DNA of 51,913 nt from the NCBI RefSeq assembly GCF_001559795.1, contig NZ_LOHY01000076.1, forward strand, positions 1 to 51,913, given 5' to 3'. The DNA comes from Pseudostreptobacillus hongkongensis. Lineage in GTDB: Bacteria > Fusobacteriota > Fusobacteriia > Fusobacteriales > Leptotrichiaceae. Shown piece by piece: positions 19,000 to 27,490 of this stretch. The notes under the pieces are model-generated. The model made no database searches. It was not told the DNA's origin and saw only the letters and a program-made list of their open reading frames with translations. Position 1 is the first letter of the stretch, and each line of letters begins with the position of its first letter. A program made the position numbers and the translations under genes.

Positions 19000-19530
19000 A
19001 TGGATAAACTTAATAATGAAAAATTAAAGGAGTTAATTAGAACTATACCAGATTTTCCAGAACCTGGAATATTATTTAGAGATATAACAACAGCTTTAAA
19101 AGATAAAGAAGGATTAAAACTTATAATCGATGATTTTACTGAAAGATATAAAGATAAAGGTATAGATTATGTTTTAGGTGCAGATGCAAGAGGATTTATC
19201 TTTGGAGCAGCTATAGCATATAATATAGGTGCAGGATTCGTTCCAGCAAGAAAAGTTGGGAAATTACCAGCAGAAACAGTAAGAGCAGATTATTCTTTAG
19301 AATATGGTAAAAATTCTATAGAAATCCATAAAGATGCTTTTGAAAAAGATGCTAATGTATTAATAGTTGATGATTTACTTGCAACAGGTGGAACAGCTAA
19401 AGCTATGGTAGAATTAGTAGAAGAATTAGGTGCTAAAGTTTATGAATTAGCATTCTTAATAGAACTTGAAGATTTAAATGCAAGAAATATTTTAGAAGGT
19501 AAGAGTGTTTATTCTATCTTAAAATATTAA
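19000..19530 (+). CDS. apt: Adenine phosphoribosyltransferase
   Basis: Purine salvage: adenine plus PRPP to AMP. The 176-residue protein has the start motif IPDFPEPGILFRDITT, the base-binding region GADARGFIFGAAIA, RKVGKLPAET and the PRPP-binding loop VLIVDDLLATGGTA. Length is normal. ATG 19000 follows ATAGGAGTA. It lies nine bases after the CBS protein gene and ends at a hairpin terminator. Confidence 0.97.
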   Translation: MDKLNNEKLKELIRTIPDFPEPGILFRDITTALKDKEGLKLIIDDFTERYKDKGIDYVLGADARGFIFGAAIAYNIGAGFVPARKVGKLPAETVRADYSLEYGKNSIEIHKDAFEKDANVLIVDDLLATGGTAKAMVELVEELGAKVYELAFLIELEDLNARNILEGKSVYSILKY

Positions 19531-19546
19531 AATAAATATATTAATT

Positions 19547-19578
19547 AAGGGTTACAACTTAGATTGTGATCCTTTTTT
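19547..19578 (+). terminator. Terminator of apt
   Basis: 11-bp stem (19547-19557 with 19564-19574) including two G-T wobbles, 6-base loop, then TTTT. Confidence 0.85.
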
Positions 19579-19579
19579 G

Positions 19580-19608
19580 TTGTAATAATAGAATAATTTT
19601 GGTATACT
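19580..19608 (+). promoter_or_regulatory. Promoter of the methyltransferase-cupin operon
   Basis: TTGTAA (19580-19585), 17-base spacer, TATACT (19603-19608) with an extended -10 TG (19600-19601). Confidence 0.65.
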
Positions 19609-19644
19609 AAATATTATAAAGACAAAATAAATAGGAGGAATTAG

Positions 19645-20394
19645 ATGGCTAAAGTTGCAGGACATATGTTTTTAAAAAAATTAGGTAAAAGAAGATTGCG
19701 TCCGGGAGGAGTTATAGGAACTAATTTTTTAATGTCTCATATAGAATTTAAACCAGGACAAAAATTATTAGAAGTAGCTTGTAATCGTGGTGTTAATCTA
19801 TTAATGCTTGCTAAAGAAAATCCGGAAGTAAGATTTTTTGGTATAGATATGGATCAAGAATCTATAGATCAAGCTAATTTAGAAAAAGAAAAGCAGGGAT
19901 TAACAAATATTGAATTTGTTAAAGGAAATGCACTGGATTTAAAATTTGAAGATAATTATTTTGATTATGTTGTAAATGAAGCTATGCTTACAATGCTTGC
20001 TAAAGATTCTAAATCAAAAGCTTTAAATGAATATTACAGAGTTTTAAAAAATGGTGGATTATTATTAACTCATGATATTGCTTTAATAAATGAATATGAG
20101 CAAACACGTAAAAGATTATCAAAGTCTATTAATGTAAATGTTTCTCCTATGCCAAAAGATGAGTGGATAGAAACATTTAAAAATTCAGGATTTAATACAA
20201 TAGATTCATTACAAGGGACTTTAACTTTAATGACTCCATCAGGTATGCTAAAAGATGAAGGGATTTTAAATACTATAAAAATAGTAATTAATGGATTAAA
20301 AAAAGAAAATAGAGAGCAATTTTTAACTATGAGAAAAACATTTAAAAGTCTTGAACATAATATGAACTATATTTGTTTTGTTAATAAAAAATAG
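19645..20394 (+). CDS. Class I SAM-dependent methyltransferase
   Basis: 249-residue predicted cytosolic methyltransferase. The SAM-binding region is clear: motif I LLEVACNRGVNLLMLA (with Cys-Asn in place of the usual Gly-x-Gly), acidic residue in FFGIDMDQ after the second strand, and the motif IV-like NYFDYVVNEAMLTML. The rest resembles the Methyltransf_11/UbiE type but has no motif that names the substrate. ATG 19645 follows ATAGGAGGA. It is co-transcribed with the cupin gene eleven bases downstream, suggesting a joint role; small-molecule modification is likely but unproven. Confidence 0.85.
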   Translation: MAKVAGHMFLKKLGKRRLRPGGVIGTNFLMSHIEFKPGQKLLEVACNRGVNLLMLAKENPEVRFFGIDMDQESIDQANLEKEKQGLTNIEFVKGNALDLKFEDNYFDYVVNEAMLTMLAKDSKSKALNEYYRVLKNGGLLLTHDIALINEYEQTRKRLSKSINVNVSPMPKDEWIETFKNSGFNTIDSLQGTLTLMTPSGMLKDEGILNTIKIVINGLKKENREQFLTMRKTFKSLEHNMNYICFVNKK

Positions 20395-20405
20395 GAGGAT
20401 ATAAA

Positions 20406-20687
20406 ATGGTAGGAACAGTATTTTCAGAATTAGGATTATTAAAAGATCATGATAGATTTAAATTTGTAAAAAAAGCAGGAATTAAAGGAGATAAAATAGC
20501 TAAACATAATCATCCAGAAGCCTTAATATTATTTACTGTAGTTAAGGGTGAGGTTAAAGTTTATTTAAATGATGAAGAAACTCATATATTAGAACCTGGT
20601 AAAGTATTACATTTTGATGGAGATAATTATATTTCAGCTGATTTTTTAACTGATAGTGAAGTGTTTGTAACTTTAATACATAAATAA
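20406..20687 (+). CDS. Small single-domain cupin protein
   Basis: 93-residue cupin: HNHPEALILFTVVKGEVKV holds the two His and one Glu of the metal-binding motif 1, and LEPGKVLHF matches the second motif but without the usual final His. It may bind a metal or a small molecule. ATG 20406 follows TAGGAGGA. It is the second gene of the methyltransferase operon; a hairpin terminator follows. Confidence 0.8.
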   Translation: MVGTVFSELGLLKDHDRFKFVKKAGIKGDKIAKHNHPEALILFTVVKGEVKVYLNDEETHILEPGKVLHFDGDNYISADFLTDSEVFVTLIHK

Positions 20688-20704
20688 ATTTTTATATAGA
20701 AAAG

Positions 20705-20747
20705 AAGTGTATCTTAATCATTTTAAATATGATAGATACACTTTTTA
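20705..20747. terminator. Terminator, probably bidirectional, between cupin and tRNA-Pro
   Basis: 9-bp stem AAGTGTATC/GATACACTT (20705-20713 and 20735-20743), with ATCAT/ATGAT able to pair inside, followed by TTTTTATAT on the plus strand. On the minus strand it is followed by CTTCTTTTC, so it may also end the tRNA transcript. Confidence 0.8.
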
Positions 20748-20773
20748 TATTTATATTCTTTATAATAAAAAAA

Positions 20774-20850
20774 TGGTCGGTGTAACAGGATTTGAACCTG
20801 TGACCCCTTGCTCCCAAGGCAAGTGCGCTACCGAGCTGCGCTATACACCG
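20774..20850 (-). tRNA. tRNA-Pro (anticodon UGG)
   Basis: On the minus strand the 77 bases fold as a full cloverleaf: acceptor CGGTGTA/TACACCG, D arm with GCTCGGTAGC, anticodon stem CTTGC/GCAAG with loop CTTGGGA (anticodon TGG), T arm CAGG-TTCAAAT-CCTG, discriminator A and an encoded CCA (20774-20776). Confidence 0.96.
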
Positions 20851-20874
20851 ATGTCTTTTGTACTGACAATAATT

Positions 20875-20903
20875 ATATTATCATATATCATCATAAATGT
20901 CAA
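20875..20903 (-). promoter_or_regulatory. tRNA-Pro promoter
   Basis: Minus strand: TTGACA (20898-20903), 17-base spacer, TAATAT (20875-20880), about 25 bases before the mature tRNA 5' end. Confidence 0.7.
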
Positions 20904-20943
20904 GAAAAAAATGTATATGAAAAATAAAAAAATTAAGAGTATA

Positions 20944-20968
20944 TAAAAAGCGTGTAAAAACACGCTTT
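20944..20968 (-). terminator. Terminator of the oligoendopeptidase gene
   Basis: Minus strand: AAAGCGTGT/ACACGCTTT, 9-bp stem with a TTTT loop (20947-20955 and 20960-20968), then TTATAT. It overlaps the stop codon. Confidence 0.85.
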
Positions 20969-22664
20969 ATAACTCTGAGTCATTAATACTATTTAAAAAT
21001 TCTTTTATTGGAGGGATTAAATTTGAAAGTGTTCCATCTATGAATGGATTTTCAAGACCTACAGCTTCTAATAAACCTAAGAATGTTTTTGATCCTCCAA
21101 GTTTACATAGTTTCATATATTTATCCCATGCAAGTTCTTTATTTTCTTGATTTAATTTCCATATTTGGAAGGCAACTACTTGAGCTAAAGTATAATCTAT
21201 ATAGTAAAATGGCATTTCAAATATATGTGCTTGTTTAAACCAGAATAATCCTTCTTCATATTCAGTAATACCATCATAATCTCTAGTAGGTAAGAATTTC
21301 TTCTCAAGTTCTAACCATTTCATTCTTCTATCTTTTGAACTTACTTCTGGATTTTCATAAACATAGTGTTGGAATTCATCAACTAAAGCACCATAAGGAA
21401 GGAATAATAGGGCACCTTCTAAGTGTTCATATTTGAATTTAGTAGTATCTTCTTTGAAGAATAAATTCATCCAAGGCCAAGTTAAAAACTCCATACTCAT
21501 AGAATGAATTTCTGCTGATTCTGATGTAGGCCAGTAATAATCTGAAATTTCTACATTTCTCATAGTTGTATATGCTTGGAAAGCATGACCTGCTTCATGA
21601 GTAAGTACTGTAACATCGTGAGCTGTTCCATTAAAGTTAGCAAATATAAACGGTAATTTATATATATCAAGAGAAGTACAATAACCTCCACCTTGTTTAC
21701 CTTTCTTACTATCTAAATCCATTAATTCAAATTCTATCATTTTTTCAAAGAATTCATTAGTTTCAGGTGATAATTCTCTATACATAGTTCTTGCGTGATT
21801 AACCATCCAATCTCTATCTCCTTTAGGAGTAGGATTACCGCTTAAGAAATTGATTCCTTCATCATAGTATTTTAATTTATCTAATCCTAATCTTTTTGCT
21901 TGTTTATTTCTTAATTCAACATATAAAGGTACAACATTTTCAACTATTTGTTTTCTATAATTAGCAACATCTTTTGCATTATAATCTATTCTACCCATTC
22001 TTAGATATCCAACTTCAACGAAATTTTCATATCCTAATTTTTTAGCTATATTATTTCTTACTTTTACTAGTCCATCATAAATATTATCATATGCTTCTAA
22101 ATTATCATGGAAAAACTTACCAACAGCAGTTACTGCAGCTTTTCTAATTTCTCTATTTTCATGTTGAGTAAACGGAGTCATTTCAGATAAGTTTCTTTCT
22201 TCTCCTTCAAACATTATTTTTGCACTAGCACTTAGTTTGCTATATTCAGAAGATAATCTATTTTCTTCTTGTAAATCTTCTATGATTTCTGGTTTGAAAG
22301 TTTTTAATGAAATATCCATTTTATCAAAAGCAAGTTTACCATATTTTTCTATTAACTCTTTTTTAAATTTAGAATTATTAAATGCATAAGTAAGCTCATT
22401 TATATATGAGCTAATTATAGGGCTATTTTCATTATAGAAATCATTTTCTTTTTCATAAAATTCATCAGTTGTATCTATACTATGACGTATATATACAAGT
22501 GAAGTTGTAGTAGTTAAATTTTGTAATAAATCATCAGTTTTTTTATAAAGATTTATAGTATCTTCTGCACTTTCTGAATTTATTACAGAATTTTTTAAAT
22601 TTTCTAGTTCATTTTTAATAGTTTCAATATCAACTCTTTTGTATTCAAAATCTTTAAAAATCAT
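20967..22664 (-). CDS. pepF: M3-family oligoendopeptidase (PepF type)
   Basis: Cytosolic zinc metallopeptidase cleaving short peptides. The 565-residue protein has the zinc-binding site His356-Glu-Ala-Gly-His360 (LTHEAGHAFQAY) and the downstream zinc ligand Glu in TSESAEIHSMSMEF, plus the N-terminal PepF helical lobe. Length matches the family. The ATG at 22664 is preceded by GAGGAT. Transcribed alone from the minus strand with its own terminator. Subfamily (PepF versus other M3B members) is judged by eye. Confidence 0.93.
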   Translation of the reverse strand: MIFKDFEYKRVDIETIKNELENLKNSVINSESAEDTINLYKKTDDLLQNLTTTTSLVYIRHSIDTTDEFYEKENDFYNENSPIISSYINELTYAFNNSKFKKELIEKYGKLAFDKMDISLKTFKPEIIEDLQEENRLSSEYSKLSASAKIMFEGEERNLSEMTPFTQHENREIRKAAVTAVGKFFHDNLEAYDNIYDGLVKVRNNIAKKLGYENFVEVGYLRMGRIDYNAKDVANYRKQIVENVVPLYVELRNKQAKRLGLDKLKYYDEGINFLSGNPTPKGDRDWMVNHARTMYRELSPETNEFFEKMIEFELMDLDSKKGKQGGGYCTSLDIYKLPFIFANFNGTAHDVTVLTHEAGHAFQAYTTMRNVEISDYYWPTSESAEIHSMSMEFLTWPWMNLFFKEDTTKFKYEHLEGALLFLPYGALVDEFQHYVYENPEVSSKDRRMKWLELEKKFLPTRDYDGITEYEEGLFWFKQAHIFEMPFYYIDYTLAQVVAFQIWKLNQENKELAWDKYMKLCKLGGSKTFLGLLEAVGLENPFIDGTLSNLIPPIKEFLNSINDSEL

Positions 22665-22780
22665 TTTAAATCCTCACTTTCTTTTTGTAATATTTTAACA
22701 TATATTAGGATATATTACTACTATTATTGATATATTTTATTATAATTTTTTTTACTATACTCTTTTATTTTAACAAAAAT

Positions 22781-22810
22781 TTGACATTAATATGGATAGT
22801 AAAGTATAAT
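22781..22810 (+). promoter_or_regulatory. rlmB-leuS promoter
   Basis: Fully consensus hexamers TTGACA (22781-22786) and TATAAT (22805-22810) with an 18-base spacer. Confidence 0.85.
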
Positions 22811-22841
22811 TTAATAAAAAGATTTCATGAAAGGGGAATTG

Positions 22842-23549
22842 ATGGAAAAAGTTAAAGGGATAAACCCTGTAATAGAAGTATTAAAAAGTGATAAAAATAT
22901 AGAGAAATTAGAAGTGTATAAAGGGATTAATAAGACACATATAAAGAATATTTTAGATTTAGCAAGTAAAAGAAACTTAAAAATATTCTATACTGACAAA
23001 AGAGATGATAATTCTCAAGGAGTTGTCGCATATATTTCAGAATATAATTACTATATAGAATTTGCTGAATTACTTGAAAAAGAACTTGCAAAAGAAGAGT
23101 CAATTATAGTTATACTAGATCAAATTCAAGATCCACGTAATTTTGGAGCAATAATAAGATCATGTGAATGTTTTGGTGTTTATGGAATAATTATGCAAGA
23201 TAGAAATAATGTTAAGGTAACTGATACAGTTGTTAAATCATCTACAGGAGCTATAGAACATGTAGGTATAGTTCAAGTTACAAATATTGCAGATACTATA
23301 GAAAAACTTAAAAAATATGGATATTTTGTATACGGAGCAGAAGCTAATGGAGATAAATTCTATTATGAAGAAAATTATCCTAAAAGACGTGCACTAGTTC
23401 TTGGAAGTGAAGGTAATGGAATGAGAAAAAGAGTTAGAGAAAGTTGTGATAGTATACTAAAAATACATTTAAAAGGTGAAATAAATTCACTTAATGTATC
23501 TGTTGCAGCAGGAATACTTTTATCTGAAATGAGTAGAGGAGACAAATAA
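22842..23549 (+). CDS. rlmB: 23S rRNA (guanosine-2'-O-)methyltransferase, SpoU/TrmH family (RlmB)
   Basis: SPOUT-class RNA 2'-O-methyltransferase, 235 residues: N-terminal RNA-binding L30e-like domain (INPVIEVLKS, about residues 6-15) and the knotted SpoU domain with ILDQIQDPRNFGAIIRSCECFG, VLGSEGNGM and INSLNVSVAAGILLSEM. I start at ATG 22842 after AAGGGGA; an ATG at 22827 overlaps that site. It shares a 1-base overlap with leuS. RlmB is the usual name for this layout, but TrmH or other SpoU targets cannot be excluded from sequence alone. Confidence 0.9.
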   Translation: MEKVKGINPVIEVLKSDKNIEKLEVYKGINKTHIKNILDLASKRNLKIFYTDKRDDNSQGVVAYISEYNYYIEFAELLEKELAKEESIIVILDQIQDPRNFGAIIRSCECFGVYGIIMQDRNNVKVTDTVVKSSTGAIEHVGIVQVTNIADTIEKLKKYGYFVYGAEANGDKFYYEENYPKRRALVLGSEGNGMRKRVRESCDSILKIHLKGEINSLNVSVAAGILLSEMSRGDK

Positions 23550-26149
23550 TGAAGAATGAATATATTTCAAAAGATATAGAGTCTAAATGGCAGAAAATAT
23601 GGGAAGAAAATAAAGTTTTTAAAAGTGAAAATAAAGTAGAAGGTAAGAAAAATTATTATACACTTGAAATGTTTGCATATCCTTCAGGGAAATTACATGC
23701 TGGACATTTAAGAAATTATACTATAGGAGATGCTATAGCTAGATATAAAAAGATGCAAGGATTTAATGTGTTACATCCATTTGGTTGGGATTCATTTGGA
23801 TTACCTGCAGAAAATGCGGCTATAGATAATGGAGCAGAACCTAGCGTATGGACAGCAAAAAATATAGAAAATATGAAAAGACAGTTAAAATTAATGGGAC
23901 TTTCTTATGATTGGGATAGAGAAATTGCAACATTTAAAAAGGATTACTATAAATTTAATCAACAATTATTCATAGATATGTATAAAAAAGGATTGGTTTA
24001 TAAGAAAAAATCTTATGTTAACTGGTGTCCTGATTGTCATACAGTTCTTGCAAATGAGCAAGTTGAAGATGGAAAATGTTGGAGACATAGTAAAACTGAT
24101 GTAATTCAAAAAGAATTATCTCAATGGTACTTTAAGATAACAGATTATGCACAAGAATTATTAGATGGTCATGAAGAGTTAAAAGGTCATTGGCCTGATC
24201 AAGTTCTTGCTATGCAAAAAAACTGGATAGGAAGATCAGAAGGTGTTGAGGTAGAGTTTGTTTTAGAATATAACAATAAAAACATAGATATACCAGTATT
24301 TACAACTAGAATTGATACTATTTATGGAGTTACATACATAGTATTAGCACCAGAACATCCATTAGTTTCTGAAATAATACTAAAAGAAAAACCAGAAATT
24401 AAACCGGAAATAGATGCTATGATAAACGAAGATAAAATTTCAAGAGAAGCTCAAGATAAAGAAAAAGTTGGAATATTTAGTGGACTTTATGTTAAAAATC
24501 CAGCAAATGGAGAAAATATCCCTTTATATGTAGCAAACTATGTTTTAATGGACTATGGAACAGGTGCTGTTATGGCAGTTCCTGCACATGATGAAAGAGA
24601 TTTTGCTTTTTCTAAAAAATATAATATAGCTGCAAAAGCAGTTATTAAAGCTAAAAATCCAGAACATGATTATGATGGTACAAAAACTTTTTTAGGTAAG
24701 GGAGAATTAATAAATTCAGGAGAATTTAATGGAATTAATAATATAGAAGCTAAAGACAGAATATTAGAAAAATTATCTAAAGATGGAAAAGCTAAAAAAA
24801 CTGTTAATTTCAAATTACATGATTGGTTAATTAGTAGACAAAGATACTGGGGCACTCCAATTCCTGTAATTTATGATGAAGAAGGAAATATATATTTAGA
24901 TGAAAATTTACCGGTAGAATTACCTACAGATATTGATTTTAATTCAGGAGGTAATCCACTTGAAACATCTAAATCATTTAAAGAGGTTATACTACCTAAT
25001 GGTAAAAAGGGAAGACGTGAAACTGATACTATGGATACCTTTGTAGATTCTTCATGGTATTATTTAAGATATTTAGATCCTAAAAATGATAATAAAGCAT
25101 TTACAAAAGAAGATGCAGATAGTTGGATGCCTGTTGATCAGTATATAGGTGGAATAGAGCATGCAGTAATGCACTTGCTATATTCAAGATTCTTCCATAA
25201 AGTATTTAGAGACTTAGGATATTTATCTTCAAATGAGCCATTTAAAAATTTATTAACTCAAGGTATGGTTTTAGATTATTCATTCTACTCTCAAAATGAA
25301 AGAAGATACCTATTTAGAGATGAAGTAGAATTTATTGATAATGTACCTTATAGTAAAAAAACTAAAGAAGAATTAGTAACTAAACTTGAAAAAATGTCTA
25401 AATCTAAGAATAATGGTCTTGATCCAGAAACTATATTCAATGAATATGGTGCAGATGCAACAAGATTATTTGCCCTATTTGCAGCACCACCTGAAAAAGA
25501 ATTAGAATGGAATATGAATGGTGTTATGGGAGCTTATAGATTCTTAAATAGAATTTACTTAATGGTTTTAGATACATTAGATATATTAACTAAGGAATAT
25601 GATAAAGTTAACTTAGATAAAAGAAATAAAGAAGATGAAAACTTACAAAGAAAAACACATTTAACTATTAAAAAAGTGACTGAAAGTATGGAAGATAATT
25701 TCCACTTTAATACAGCAATTGCAGCTATTATGGAACTTTTAAATGAAATAACTACATTTAAACAAAATGTGATAGATGCAAATAATAAGTCAAGTGAATC
25801 TGATAAAATATTTAAAGAAACTATGATGTCTGTAATTATTATGATATCACCATTTTCACCACATATTTCTGAAGAATTATGGCAAGCATGTGGTAATGCA
25901 AACTATATATTTGAAGCTAAATGGCCTGAATATATTGAAGAATTAACTCATACAAGTGAGATTAAAATGGTAGTTCAAGTAAATGGAAAATTAAGAGCGA
26001 CTTTAGATGTTGCTGCTAATTTAAGTCAAGATGAAATGAAAGAAATAGCTTTATCTAATCAAAATGTTAAACAAAATATTGAAGATAAAGAAATTGTTAA
26101 GATAATATGTGTAGGAAATAAATTAGTAAATATAGTTGTTAAACAATAA
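23549..26149 (+). CDS. leuS: Leucyl-tRNA synthetase
   Basis: Class I aminoacyl-tRNA synthetase, 866 residues. HIGH motif as LHAGH (about 49-53), zinc-region cysteines (CPDC), CP1 editing domain (FTTRIDTIYGVTYIVLAPEH and GTGAVMAVPAHDERD), Leu-specific WYYLRYLDP and KMSKS (about 615). C-terminal domain ends IEDKEIVKIICVGNKLVNIVV. The GAC-type editing site looks intact. Downstream is a long hairpin terminator. Confidence 0.98.
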   Translation: MKNEYISKDIESKWQKIWEENKVFKSENKVEGKKNYYTLEMFAYPSGKLHAGHLRNYTIGDAIARYKKMQGFNVLHPFGWDSFGLPAENAAIDNGAEPSVWTAKNIENMKRQLKLMGLSYDWDREIATFKKDYYKFNQQLFIDMYKKGLVYKKKSYVNWCPDCHTVLANEQVEDGKCWRHSKTDVIQKELSQWYFKITDYAQELLDGHEELKGHWPDQVLAMQKNWIGRSEGVEVEFVLEYNNKNIDIPVFTTRIDTIYGVTYIVLAPEHPLVSEIILKEKPEIKPEIDAMINEDKISREAQDKEKVGIFSGLYVKNPANGENIPLYVANYVLMDYGTGAVMAVPAHDERDFAFSKKYNIAAKAVIKAKNPEHDYDGTKTFLGKGELINSGEFNGINNIEAKDRILEKLSKDGKAKKTVNFKLHDWLISRQRYWGTPIPVIYDEEGNIYLDENLPVELPTDIDFNSGGNPLETSKSFKEVILPNGKKGRRETDTMDTFVDSSWYYLRYLDPKNDNKAFTKEDADSWMPVDQYIGGIEHAVMHLLYSRFFHKVFRDLGYLSSNEPFKNLLTQGMVLDYSFYSQNERRYLFRDEVEFIDNVPYSKKTKEELVTKLEKMSKSKNNGLDPETIFNEYGADATRLFALFAAPPEKELEWNMNGVMGAYRFLNRIYLMVLDTLDILTKEYDKVNLDKRNKEDENLQRKTHLTIKKVTESMEDNFHFNTAIAAIMELLNEITTFKQNVIDANNKSSESDKIFKETMMSVIIMISPFSPHISEELWQACGNANYIFEAKWPEYIEELTHTSEIKMVVQVNGKLRATLDVAANLSQDEMKEIALSNQNVKQNIEDKEIVKIICVGNKLVNIVVKQ

Positions 26150-26156
26150 TAGTAAT

Positions 26157-26199
26157 AGGAGATTATTTGTATAAATTATATACATTTAATCTCCTTTTA
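26157..26199 (+). terminator. Terminator of leuS
   Basis: Extended hairpin: AGGAGATTA/TAATCTCCT (26157-26165 and 26187-26195) with inner TGTATA/TATACA, then TTTTAT. Confidence 0.9.
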
Positions 26200-26202
26200 T
26201 AT

Positions 26203-26231
26203 AATAAAAATGAGGCTTTAAATTAGCCTCA
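26203..26231 (-). terminator. Terminator of the radC-PSP1 operon
   Basis: Minus strand: TGAGGCT/AGCCTCA stem (26211-26217 and 26225-26231) with a 7-base loop, followed by TTTTTATTAT. Confidence 0.88.
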
Positions 26232-26237
26232 CTATAA

Positions 26238-26753
26238 TTACCAATAAAGTTCTCTTCCATATTTACCAAATGCATTAAGAATTCTTCCTTCATCATTGTA
26301 TTTTATTTGATAGAATTCTACTCTTCTATTAAATGTTTTATTAACTTCTTTAACTAATTCTCTAAAATCTAGTCTTCCTTCAGCAGTGAAATAGAAAATT
26401 AATTTATCTCCACCAAACATATACTCACCTATTACAAGATTCATTTCAGGTAGCACTCTTTTAACTATAGATTTACAAATGAAATATGCATCACGTGCTT
26501 TTTCATCTAAAACATCAAGTTCTTTGATTTCTTCTTCAGTTAATTTTCTTTTTACTTTCCTTATTTTCAAATCTTCTTCTTCAGATTCAAAATTTACTTC
26601 GTTTAGTCTATTATCACCAAGGACTATACCAATTTGATCTCCTCTAATAGTTTCAACTATAACATGATCCCCTTTTTTGTATAAATTATCTTCTTCAATG
26701 AAAAAAGGATAAACTTTTTTAGTTTTTCTAAATCTAATATTTACTATTTTCAT
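26238..26753 (-). CDS. PSP1-domain protein (RicT/YaaT-like), short form
   Basis: 171 residues. The N-terminal part (MKIVNIRFRKTKKVYPF..GDHVIVETIRGDQIGIVLGD) and the PSP1 core (KLIFYFTAEGRLDFRELVKEVNKTFNRRVEFYQIKYNDE) are typical. Full-length RicT has a cysteine-bearing end, GxCGRxLCC plus further cysteines and some 90 extra residues; here the protein stops at FGKYGRELYW with no cysteine in that block. It is thus a short form lacking the metal-cluster residues. The ATG overlaps the stop of the RadC-like gene by ATGA, so the two are translationally coupled. Function unknown. Confidence 0.85.
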   Translation of the reverse strand: MKIVNIRFRKTKKVYPFFIEEDNLYKKGDHVIVETIRGDQIGIVLGDNRLNEVNFESEEEDLKIRKVKRKLTEEEIKELDVLDEKARDAYFICKSIVKRVLPEMNLVIGEYMFGGDKLIFYFTAEGRLDFRELVKEVNKTFNRRVEFYQIKYNDEGRILNAFGKYGRELYW

Positions 26754-27349
26754 ATATCTCCATTCTCTAAAAAACTATAATACTCTTCATTACTAATAAT
26801 AATATGATCTGATAATTTTATTTCAAAATATTTAAATATTTGTTGCAATTCTTTAGTTATTGATAAATCTTGTTTTGAAGGTTTAGTATCCCCACTAGGA
26901 TGATTATGAACAAGTATAACAGATTTTGCGTTATATTTAAGAATTCTTTTAGCAATTTCTCTTGAATATATATCTGCTTTATCAATAGTTCCATAAAATA
27001 GATTTTCATCTTTTATCAACATGCATTTTGTGTTGAAATATAGGACTTTAAATATTTCTCTTTCTTTATCAAAATAGTCATATTTTAAATAATTAATCAA
27101 ATCACCGTATGATAAGATTTTCTTTTTCTTGTCAAAAGTTTTGCATTTTAATGTATCTTCTATAATTTCAGAAAATATATTTAAAATAAGAGCTAAATTT
27201 TTAGGTAAATTAAGCTCATTTCTTTTTTTAATTAAATTTGTAATATTACCTACATTTTCTATTAAATTAATAGATAATTCTTGTGATTTTTCATCGTTTT
27301 TTCTAGTAGATAATTTAATTATTTTTTTCAAAATTTTAATTTCATCCAT
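26750..27349 (-). CDS. RadC-like JAB-domain protein
   Basis: 199 residues. The C-terminal JAMM/MPN+ metalloprotease-like motif VHNHPSGDTKPSKQD (about 150-164) is complete, and YFNTKCMLIKDENLFYGTID precedes it as in RadC proteins. The N-terminal helical part is divergent. I start at ATG 27349 because AGAGGGGAAATTG precedes it; an upstream start at 27388 would overlap this site. The family was once linked to DNA repair but its activity is not established. First gene of a two-gene minus-strand operon with the PSP1 gene. Confidence 0.88.
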   Translation of the reverse strand: MDEIKILKKIIKLSTRKNDEKSQELSINLIENVGNITNLIKKRNELNLPKNLALILNIFSEIIEDTLKCKTFDKKKKILSYGDLINYLKYDYFDKEREIFKVLYFNTKCMLIKDENLFYGTIDKADIYSREIAKRILKYNAKSVILVHNHPSGDTKPSKQDLSITKELQQIFKYFEIKLSDHIIISNEEYYSFLENGDI

Positions 27350-27422
27350 CAATTTCCCCTCTTGATATACCCATTCATATTTTATCATATATTCAATAAA
27401 AAAGTAAAGTTTGAAAAATTAA

Positions 27423-27451
27423 TTGATATCTGTCTTGTTTCGTGGTAAAAT
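27423..27451 (+). promoter_or_regulatory. fhs promoter
   Basis: TTGATA (27423-27428), 17-base spacer, TAAAAT (27446-27451) with an extended -10 TG (27443-27444). The leader to ATG 27491 is only about 35 bases, too short for a folate- or ZTP-sensing riboswitch. Confidence 0.65.
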
Positions 27452-27490
27452 TCAAAAGTGAAAAATGATAAGTATAAAGGTGGTGAATAT

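Noticed and set aside
20707-20946. 79-codon plus-strand frame across the tRNA region
   Set aside because: It is a translation through the antisense of tRNA-Pro (VGVTGFEPVTPCSQGKCATE is the well-known false protein from such tRNA genes) and has no ribosome-binding site.
22811-23548. T-box leader for leuS, or before serS
   Set aside because: leuS overlaps rlmB and serS overlaps an upstream gene, so neither has a leader of its own; no T-box sequence is visible.
27389-27490. Riboswitch (ZTP or THF type) upstream of fhs
   Set aside because: The leader from the predicted promoter is only about 35 bases and shows no conserved folds.
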